Origin: an uncultured Treponema sp.
GTDB taxonomy: Bacteria > Spirochaetota > Spirochaetia > Treponematales > Treponemataceae
Length of the DNA stretch: 11,086 bases
Reading direction: 5' to 3'
Assembly (NCBI GenBank): GCA_946403565.1
Contig: CAMJAJ010000017.1
Span: 1-11,086, forward strand
The position numbers and the translations under genes are program-made. A model generated the notes under the pieces. It was not told the DNA's origin. It was given only the letters and a program-made list of their open reading frames with translations, and searched no databases. Shown piece after piece: positions 5,671 through 11,086 of this stretch (the first letter of the stretch is position 1; every line of letters begins with the position of its first letter).

Positions 5671-6651
5671 GCTGAGCCAGCTTGATGCAAGGTCCGGCCA
5701 GAGGCGGACATCCCTGTATGCGTCGGGGCCGGCGTTGAAGTATTCCTCCGGTGCGGCGGACTTTGCTTCCCCTGCGGGAGCGTCCGGGAACTGCGCCTGG
5801 AGTTCTGCCCGCCTCCGCTCGGAGACGTTGACCCCCCTGCCGGATTTCACCGCCTTTACGGCGAGCATGACCTGCTCCATCGTGTACGGCTCCCCGAACC
5901 TGCCTTGAAAGAAGTCCTCGGTCGCCACGCTCAGTCCATGGAAGCCCTTCGGAAACACGTAGTGGGCGAAGGGTATGCCTTTGTCTTTGAGCGCATGGGC
6001 AAAGAGGTAGCTGTTTTCCACCGGGACCAGGTTGTCCGTGGCCGTCTGCCAGAGGAAGCAGGGCGGGGTCTTTTCGCTGACGTTCTTTTCCAGCGAAAAG
6101 TAGCGTAGCTCGTCCTCTGCCGGATTCTTTCCGATGAGGGCCTCTATGGAAGACGGATGCGTATAGCTGCCGGTTGTGATCACCGGGTAGCAGAGGATTG
6201 CCCCGTCCGGGCGGCAGGAGAATCCTGCGTATGCCGCGTTCTTTTCGATTGCATCGTCGTGATGGACGGCAAGCGTTCCGCATACGTGGGCTCCTGCGGA
6301 AAATCCGCAGACAAAGAGCCTTTTGCCCAGCGAGTATTCTTCTGCCCGTGACCGGAGAAAGCGCACCGCGCGGGCTATGTCCTCGAGGGGCTGCCGCTTG
6401 AGCGGAACCGACATCGTGATGTCGGTCGTGTAGGTCAGGACGAATGTGTTGTAGCCCCTCCCGTAGAATTCCTTGGCGACGAGCTCCCCTTCCTGCGGGA
6501 CGCACACGCAGTAGCCGCCTCCCGGCACGACAAGCAGGCAGTCGTGCGTTCCCTCGTCATGCAGGTATGCGTGGATGTTCGGCACGAATCCGTATGCCGC
6601 TCCGTAGCTGTATTCGCCCTCTTCCCAGATGGCCTCGCTGAAATTCCTCAT
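5662..6651 (-). CDS. Alpha/beta hydrolase, esterase-like
   Basis: The protein has 329 residues from the chosen ATG at 6651. It shows the BD-FAE/acetyl-esterase type alpha/beta fold: an oxyanion-hole PGGGY (43-47), nucleophile elbow GFSAG with Ser118, acid Asp206 in TATDNLVP, and His238 in FPKGFHGL. The triad is complete and in the usual order, so it is likely an active cytoplasmic carboxylesterase, for example on acetylated sugars; the substrate is unknown. There is no signal peptide. A tail of about 60 residues after the hydrolase core shows no family I recognise. The start is picked because GGAGG lies seven bases upstream of this ATG; an ATG ten codons earlier would overlap the predicted promoter. 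The gene runs opposite to both neighbours: divergent from the membrane operon and convergent with the phosphatase, overlapping it by 9 nt. Confidence 0.85.
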   Translation of the reverse strand: MRNFSEAIWEEGEYSYGAAYGFVPNIHAYLHDEGTHDCLLVVPGGGYCVCVPQEGELVAKEFYGRGYNTFVLTYTTDITMSVPLKRQPLEDIARAVRFLRSRAEEYSLGKRLFVCGFSAGAHVCGTLAVHHDDAIEKNAAYAGFSCRPDGAILCYPVITTGSYTHPSSIEALIGKNPAEDELRYFSLEKNVSEKTPPCFLWQTATDNLVPVENSYLFAHALKDKGIPFAHYVFPKGFHGLSVATEDFFQGRFGEPYTMEQVMLAVKAVKSGRGVNVSERRRAELQAQFPDAPAGEAKSAAPEEYFNAGPDAYRDVRLWPDLASSWLSLL

Positions 6652-6669
6652 TACAGTGCCTCCGTGCCC

Positions 6670-6678
6670 AGTATAGCA
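6670..6678 (-). promoter_or_regulatory. Extended -10 promoter for the hydrolase gene
   Basis: On the minus strand TGC-TATACT gives an extended -10 element with no good -35 box. The predicted transcription start is near 6663, the first base of the GGAGG ribosome site (6659-6663), leaving only a 12-nt leader before the ATG at 6651. Confidence 0.45.
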
Positions 6679-6686
6679 CAAAAGGG

Positions 6687-6719
6687 CTGCCCGAGGAACT
6701 GTTTTTTTGTTACGGGCAG
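6687..6719. repeat. 7-bp inverted repeat in the divergent intergenic region
   Basis: ctgcccg (6687-6693) and cgggcag (6713-6719) are perfect complements with a 19-nt spacer containing seven T. It sits between two divergent genes, upstream of the hydrolase -10. It could be an operator for a dimeric regulator, but an inverted repeat this short may be chance in GC-rich DNA. Confidence 0.25.
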
Positions 6720-6742
6720 GGCCGTTCTGAGGTTTTCCCGGT

Positions 6743-9700
6743 ATGGATAGCTACCATGTGTACTGGCTTCTGGACGAGCTGCAGGCCCTCGTCAAGAATG
6801 AGGTCATAAACGAAGAGACCGCACGGAAGATTGCCGCCTATTATGCTCCCCAGTCGGAAAGTTCCTCTGGGACAGGTCCGGCGGCAGCTGTTCCTGCTTC
6901 CTCCGGGGCCGGGGTTGTTGACGACGGTCCTGTTCCGGTCGGGGCCTCCCCGGCCGTGCCGCCTCCTGCCCCCGGCGTGAAAAAAGGCCGGCAGGATGTC
7001 GGCAAAAAGAAAGCCCTCCTGACCGTGGCGAGCATTCCCGTCCTGCTCAGCGTGACGGCGGCGGTGCTGATTTCCGCCGGGGTGATCTCGCTCATCGCAT
7101 ACAACTGGTCCGCCATTCCCCGTACGGCGAAGGCGGTGTTCGCTTTCGTGCTCCTGCTTGCCATACAGACCGGAGGTTCGTTCGTGTTCGTCCAGTCCGG
7201 AATGAAGCAGGGGCGTTTTTCCAAGGACTCGTGGCGCGAGGGTGTGGCGGTCCTGTGGTCGCTGATGTTCGGCGGCGTGGTCGCCTTCATCTCCCAGATA
7301 TGCCGTCTTCCGGGCGACACGACATCCTTCCTGCTCGTGTGGTCGGTCTCCTCCATACTGTTGACGTATGCCATGCAGTCCGTCGGGGCTTTCGTCATAT
7401 CCCTGCTGCTTTCGGCCTCGTACGTCGTGTCATGCGGTTCCGGGGGAGGGATGGCCCTGCTGTTCTATCTGCTGTTCGCCGCCCTGTGTCCTTTCTCGCT
7501 CCGCTTCAAATATGGGAGCCGCATCATGCTCCTCTTTTCTGCAGCCATGCTGGGGTTCGCGCTCGACAAGTCCATGCCCGGCCTGTGGACGGTATGCTCA
7601 GTATCCTTGGCCGTGCTGGGCCTTGAGTTTGCCCTGTCGCGGAACTATAGGAGACTTGCAACCCTCTCCGCCGCCGGCCTCTGCATCCTGCTGCTGGTTC
7701 TTGCCAACGACTGGGTCTGGACCGGCATAGGATGGCAGAACATCCGCGGAGCCCATTCGATAGTAGGAATCGTGACGGACATCGTCCTGGCGGTGGGCCT
7801 GACAGGGGCCGCCGTTGCATGGCCGTTTGTCACCCGCCTGTGCGGGAGGAGGCCGCCGCGATGGCAGCTTGCCTATCCCTTCTGCGCCCTGGCCGTATTC
7901 GTCCTGTTCTTCGTGTACTCGTTCTTTCCTCGGGAGACGCAGCGCGCCCTCTGCCTTGCTCCGACGGTGGTTGTCCTGTTGTTCTCCGTCCTCTTCCTGG
8001 CACACGTGCTGCACTCCAAGATGGCATACTCACTCTTCCTGCTGTTCTTCCTCTGCTGCTCGTCGCTCATCGCGGGCCTGAACCTGCCGGTCTTTGCCGT
8101 GGCCCTGCTCCTGCTCCTTCTGGAGGCGACCGGAACATTCCCTTCTTCCGTAATGAGGGGGGCGGTCTTTGTCCTGCTCCTTGCCGCCACCGCCTGCATG
8201 GTGCTGGAACCAAGCCAGTCATGGCACGGAGCGTCCATGCTGCATTACGCCCTGTTCGAGCCACGCGCCTTGCGCTGGCAGGTCGCCCTCTACGCCCTGT
8301 ACCTGCTTGCCGCGGTCTGCCTGTTCATGAGGAAGGGGACGTCGCTTGCGAAATCTGCGGACATAGCGGTCAGCTGCGTCGCCGTCATCCTGCTTTCCGC
8401 GCTTGACATGGCGTTCGGTTTGGGGAAGGACCAGCTCTGCATGTGCTATTTTTTCCTGGTGCTGCTTGCTTCTGCCTACCATCTGCTGGGACGGCAGGAC
8501 GGGGAGGCGAGGGAACTTGATGTGTATGTCCTGCCGTTCGCCGCGCTCGCCTGCTACTTCTTCTGGGCGGCGGCGTTCGTGATGAAGCTCAACTGTCCTG
8601 CCCTCTCCGTCTCCGCATTCCTGCTCCTCTTTGAGGCGGTCGGCCGCTACCGGGCCAGCCGTGATGGGGGAAAGGAAGAAAACGCCTGTGTGTACGTCGT
8701 TTCCAGAGTACTGACCGTAGCCTGGATGCTGGCGGCCCTTTTTATGTCGGCGGACGGGTCGGCGCTTGCCGTGTATGAGCGGCATTCCCTTCCTTTCCAG
8801 GCCGTCTCGTGTGCCTGTGTCGTCCTGGTCGCCCTTGTCCTGTTCGTCCTGTCGCGTGGCTGGAAGGAATCGCTGGACATGATTCTGCTTCTTGCCGCCG
8901 TTCTGCTTCTGTGCGTTTGGTGCGACAGCGTCAAGGCAGATGACGACAGCCGCGTGCTCATGTTCCTGCTTCTGTTCGTCTCCGCGGGGCTGTACGCCTT
9001 CATACGGTTCAGATGGCAGGGCCGCCGCGCCTGGCTGCCGTACTTGCTGGCGTTTGTCGCCGTAATCGTCATCGTGCTGTATGAGAATACGGGCAGGGTG
9101 TTCCTGTGCTCCCCGCTTATCCCCCTGTTCGCCGCCCTGTATTTTTACGGGAGGGAAAGAGGTTCGGTTTCTGGCGGAAAGCTGTCCGGGGTTTCCCCGC
9201 ATATAGGGGAAGTTTGCTGCGCCGTGTTCGTGTTCGCATCCGCGCTGACGGATGGAAAGCTGTATGGCTCGTCCCATCTTTACGGCGGCGGAGTTTTGGG
9301 CCTTGTCTCCATATATAGTGCCCTGGCCCTGTATGCTGTCATGGCCCTCCTGCCTGCTGTAGTCCTGCTCTGCAAGAAGCGGATGTGCAATGCCGTCCTT
9401 GCCTTGTATTCCGTCGCGGTGCTTCTCTGCCACGCGGCCCTGATTGCCAAGCCGGGAATCAAGCTTTCCTCCGCCATGTCCTTTTTCAGTTTTGCATGCG
9501 TGTTCCTGTTGGCGGGTTATTATATCTGGGAGGCGTATACGGAGGGGAAGCTTGCGAAGGCTAACGTCGCCGCATGTTATGCAGCTCTTGCGCTGGTGAT
9601 AAAGTTCTTCAGCGACGACTATGGCTTTGTTGCGAAGGGAATCCTGTTCATCGCGCTGGGAATAGCCATGCTGCTGTTGAACCTGCTTTTGTATCGGGTT

Positions 9701-9751
9701 GAACGGAGGAAAAAGACCGCCGGGGAGGTTCCGAATGAAGTTGCCGAATAA
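6743..9751 (+). CDS. Very large DUF2157-type polytopic membrane protein
   Basis: This is a 1002-residue integral membrane protein of unknown function. Residues 1-35 form a soluble helical segment (LLDELQALVKNEVI..ETARKIAAYY), typical of DUF2157 N-termini. A Pro/Ala/Gly-rich linker (36-80) and a basic patch (79-90) follow. The first membrane segments contain the DUF2157 hallmark AGVISLIAYNWSAIP. I count about 30 hydrophobic segments in all. The C-terminus (FFSDDYGFVAKG then a final helix with LLNLLLY) resembles the ending shared by DUF2157/DUF4401 proteins. Those proteins usually have roughly 350-450 residues and occur as neighbours, so this looks like a fused or internally expanded version. 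GAGG lies 10 bases before the ATG. Its end overlaps the GDYXXLXY gene by 17 nt, and that partner is the usual neighbour of DUF2157 genes. A membrane complex is inferred; its activity is not known. Confidence 0.85.
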   Translation: MDSYHVYWLLDELQALVKNEVINEETARKIAAYYAPQSESSSGTGPAAAVPASSGAGVVDDGPVPVGASPAVPPPAPGVKKGRQDVGKKKALLTVASIPVLLSVTAAVLISAGVISLIAYNWSAIPRTAKAVFAFVLLLAIQTGGSFVFVQSGMKQGRFSKDSWREGVAVLWSLMFGGVVAFISQICRLPGDTTSFLLVWSVSSILLTYAMQSVGAFVISLLLSASYVVSCGSGGGMALLFYLLFAALCPFSLRFKYGSRIMLLFSAAMLGFALDKSMPGLWTVCSVSLAVLGLEFALSRNYRRLATLSAAGLCILLLVLANDWVWTGIGWQNIRGAHSIVGIVTDIVLAVGLTGAAVAWPFVTRLCGRRPPRWQLAYPFCALAVFVLFFVYSFFPRETQRALCLAPTVVVLLFSVLFLAHVLHSKMAYSLFLLFFLCCSSLIAGLNLPVFAVALLLLLLEATGTFPSSVMRGAVFVLLLAATACMVLEPSQSWHGASMLHYALFEPRALRWQVALYALYLLAAVCLFMRKGTSLAKSADIAVSCVAVILLSALDMAFGLGKDQLCMCYFFLVLLASAYHLLGRQDGEARELDVYVLPFAALACYFFWAAAFVMKLNCPALSVSAFLLLFEAVGRYRASRDGGKEENACVYVVSRVLTVAWMLAALFMSADGSALAVYERHSLPFQAVSCACVVLVALVLFVLSRGWKESLDMILLLAAVLLLCVWCDSVKADDDSRVLMFLLLFVSAGLYAFIRFRWQGRRAWLPYLLAFVAVIVIVLYENTGRVFLCSPLIPLFAALYFYGRERGSVSGGKLSGVSPHIGEVCCAVFVFASALTDGKLYGSSHLYGGGVLGLVSIYSALALYAVMALLPAVVLLCKKRMCNAVLALYSVAVLLCHAALIAKPGIKLSSAMSFFSFACVFLLAGYYIWEAYTEGKLAKANVAACYAALALVIKFFSDDYGFVAKGILFIALGIAMLLLNLLLYRVERRKKTAGEVPNEVAE

Positions 9752-10373
9752 AAGGAGGGCCCTGCTGCTGGCCTGTGCCGTCGCCCTGCAGCTGTTCGTT
9801 GCCCTTTCCCTCCTGCTGTATACCGCGCGGGTGCGGGGATATGCGGAAAAGCGCGGGCGGGTGATTTCCCTCGCGTGCATGGCCTATGACCCGTTCAGTC
9901 CCTTCAAAGGCCGCTATGTCAGGCTCACCTTCGGGCAGTCCCAGGTGCCGGGGGAAGGGCTTGACGACGAGAGCGTGGAGCTTGCGAAGTCAGGCGGGAA
10001 CAAAAAGGTGTACTGCCGTATGCAGGAGGGGGCGGACGGACTCTGGACCGTGACGGCCCTCCGCGAGCGCCTGCCCCAGGACGGGGCCGTCTATATCGAG
10101 GCTACCTGCCTGTACTGCAGCTATGACTACGATGCGGATGAAAAGCCCCTGCGCACGGTGCGGCTGAAGTATGCCTTTGATGAGTATTATATGCAGGAGG
10201 ACTACGCCCGCTACGTGGACGGCATACACTGGGACGACTTCAATGCCCTGGAGCCGGTGCTTTCGCTGTATGTCGCCAAGGACGGCCGATGCATCCAGCA
10301 GGGGCTGACCGTGCTGGACGCAGGCGATCGCATTTCCATAGAGGACTACTGCCGGAGGAAGCTGGGAAAATAG
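9735..10373 (+). CDS. GDYXXLXY-family membrane-anchored protein
   Basis: The protein has 212 residues, with one N-terminal membrane segment (about 8-30) after a basic Lys-Arg start, then a soluble domain predicted outside the membrane. DPFSPFKGRYVRLTF (52-66) is the family's name-giving region, GDYxxLxY; here the Asp is Arg and the last Tyr is Phe. Other family-like stretches are the early GRVISLACMAYDP and the later LKYAFDEYYMQEDYARYVD. The function of the family is unknown; it typically accompanies DUF2157 and DUF4401 membrane proteins, as here. GGGGAGG lies six bases before the ATG at 9735, which makes this start better than an upstream TTG at 9699. The 17-nt overlap with the preceding gene implies coupled translation and a joint role. 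Confidence 0.82.
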   Translation: MKLPNKRRALLLACAVALQLFVALSLLLYTARVRGYAEKRGRVISLACMAYDPFSPFKGRYVRLTFGQSQVPGEGLDDESVELAKSGGNKKVYCRMQEGADGLWTVTALRERLPQDGAVYIEATCLYCSYDYDADEKPLRTVRLKYAFDEYYMQEDYARYVDGIHWDDFNALEPVLSLYVAKDGRCIQQGLTVLDAGDRISIEDYCRRKLGK

Positions 10374-10513
10374 GGGCTGTGACCCGGGGCATCCTGCCAG
10401 AGGGGTGCGGCCTGTCCACTGGTGTCGGCGGATGAATCCAATCTTTTTGCTGCACGGATGCGGACCACTAGATTGATAATGGGCTTATGCTGCGCAGGCG
10501 TGGCTGATGTATT
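10374..10513. other. Intergenic transition from GC-rich to AT-rich DNA
   Basis: These 140 bases separate the membrane operon from the 3' end of the convergent toxin gene. A weak 6-bp hairpin (gcatcc with ggggtgc near 10389-10408) is the only terminator candidate and has no T-run. Composition shifts from GC-rich to visibly AT-richer over about 10430-10520, which may mark the edge of an acquired segment. I see no repeat or recombinase site. Confidence 0.4.
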
Positions 10514-10897
10514 TCATCGATTTTCAATGGAGATGTCTTTGATAAGAGAAAAATGCTTGTCCGCTGTAACAACAGTCAAATCATATGCCATGGCACAGGC
10601 AGCTATCCACATATCGTTTTCCGGAATTGGATGACCGTCTTGTTTTAGCTGGGCTTTTATTCTGGCATAATAAGGAGTAACAGAAGAATCCGGCTTAACT
10701 TCTTCCAGCTCTTTGCAAAAAGTATTGTACACTTCGGCATTTTCGGCTTTTCGGGTGGAACATTCCGCTCCAAAAAGCAGTTCGCCAAGAGTTATCGAAG
10801 AAAAATAGATACGGTCATCTTCAAAAATATCATCGAGAGAACCTTCTTCTTTGATATAACGAATGATTACATTCGTATCCACAAGTCTACCAGCCAT
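10514..10897 (-). CDS. vapC: PIN-domain toxin, VapC family
   Basis: This is a 127-residue single PIN domain, the usual VapC size. The acidic metal-binding residues are all visible: Asp7 in RLVDTNVII, Glu39 in SSITLGELLFGA, Asp95 in IPENDMWIAA and Asp113 in VVTADKHF. VapC toxins are Mg-dependent RNases that cut tRNA or rRNA to stop growth until neutralised by the VapB-type antitoxin. The antitoxin gene precedes it on the same strand and overlaps its start. The chosen start is the second of two close ATGs: AAGGTGG ends six bases before ATG 10897 but directly abuts ATG 10903, which would add only Met-Arg. GC content is clearly below the rest of the window, as expected for a mobile toxin-antitoxin module. 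Confidence 0.88.
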   Translation of the reverse strand: MAGRLVDTNVIIRYIKEEGSLDDIFEDDRIYFSSITLGELLFGAECSTRKAENAEVYNTFCKELEEVKPDSSVTPYYARIKAQLKQDGHPIPENDMWIAACAMAYDLTVVTADKHFSLIKDISIENR

Positions 10898-11086
10898 TCT
10901 CATCCACCTTGCGACCTTCAGTTACTGCTTTTTCAATCAGTTCGGAATCAGATTTGCTCACCTTACCGACGAATCTTTTCAAATCTCTCTTGGGAGAAGC
11001 AAATTCATCAAGAAAAGTGATGATGACTTGCTGGTTCGTTTTTACAGCGACTTTTTCTTCTGTTACATAATTTTGTCCGTCAAAAT
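10887..11086 (-). CDS. VapB-type antitoxin (5' partial)
   Basis: This minus-strand frame, open to the right edge of the window, gives 65 residues before a TAG at 10887-10889, with no Met visible, so the start lies outside. It begins with FDGQNYVTEEKVAVKTNQQ, continues through a hydrophobic VIITFLDEF stretch, and ends in a charged segment (PKRDLKRFVGKV, then SELIEKAVTEGRKVDENGW). A small charged protein directly before vapC with a 17-nt overlap fits an antitoxin: a DNA-binding N-terminal part and a C-terminal tail that wraps the toxin. I do not recognise a named DNA-binding fold in the visible part, so the role rests mostly on position. It shares the low GC of the toxin gene. Confidence 0.7.
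   Translation of the reverse strand, partial: FDGQNYVTEEKVAVKTNQQVIITFLDEFASPKRDLKRFVGKVSKSDSELIEKAVTEGRKVDENGW

Noticed and set aside
5432..6505. A 357-codon minus-strand frame in a different frame from the hydrolase
   Set aside because: The overlapping hydrolase frame has a full catalytic triad and a ribosome site. This frame gives an Arg/Pro/Gly-rich product without motifs.
8219..9880. A 553-codon minus-strand frame opposite the DUF2157 gene
   Set aside because: It is rich in Arg, Gln and Gly with no recognisable domain, as expected for the mirror of a hydrophobic GC-rich membrane protein.
10422..10634. Small plus-strand frame between the membrane operon and the toxin gene
   Set aside because: It overlaps the 3' end of vapC antisense, has no ribosome site, and crosses the composition boundary.

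Overview
The window is one contiguous bacterial sequence. Most of it is GC-rich (roughly 60% by eye); the last 600 bases or so are clearly more AT-rich. It holds ten protein-coding genes, two of them cut by the window edges. There are no tRNA or rRNA genes, CRISPR arrays or transposases that I can see. The outer-membrane pigment-type pathway suggests a Gram-negative (diderm) host. Frequent ATA isoleucine codons and the DUF2157/GDYXXLXY pair would suit a Treponema-like spirochaete, but that is a guess and not demonstrated.

Region 1 (1-3251, + strand) is the 3' end of a type II fatty-acid/polyketide operon: ketosynthase, hot-dog dehydratase, FabG-type ketoreductase, ketosynthase. The order and family signatures match apeO-apeP-apeQ-apeR of aryl polyene (APE) pigment clusters. 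The genes are packed with gaps of 1 and 6 nt and one ATGA overlap. The first ketosynthase appears to have alanine where the nucleophilic cysteine should be; the second has a complete Cys-His-Lys-His set. Carrier proteins, ligase and transport genes would lie upstream of the window.

Region 2 (3252-4957) starts with two hairpins that close the operon. A near-consensus sigma-70 promoter then drives a stand-alone OLD-family ATPase/TOPRIM nuclease, a family with known phage-defence members. The promoter predicts transcription starting exactly on a possible ATG, so the mRNA may be leaderless.

Region 3 (4958-6740) has a histidine phosphatase behind a promoter-terminator leader that looks like an attenuator. 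It is convergent with, and overlaps by 9 nt, a minus-strand alpha/beta hydrolase with an intact catalytic triad and its own extended -10 promoter.

Region 4 (6743-10373, + strand) is a two-gene membrane operon: an unusually large DUF2157-type polytopic protein (about 30 membrane segments) and an overlapping GDYXXLXY-family single-pass protein. Their function is unknown.

Region 5 (10374-11086) is a drop in GC followed by a minus-strand VapBC-type toxin-antitoxin pair: a PIN-domain toxin and a partial antitoxin running off the right edge. It was probably acquired separately.
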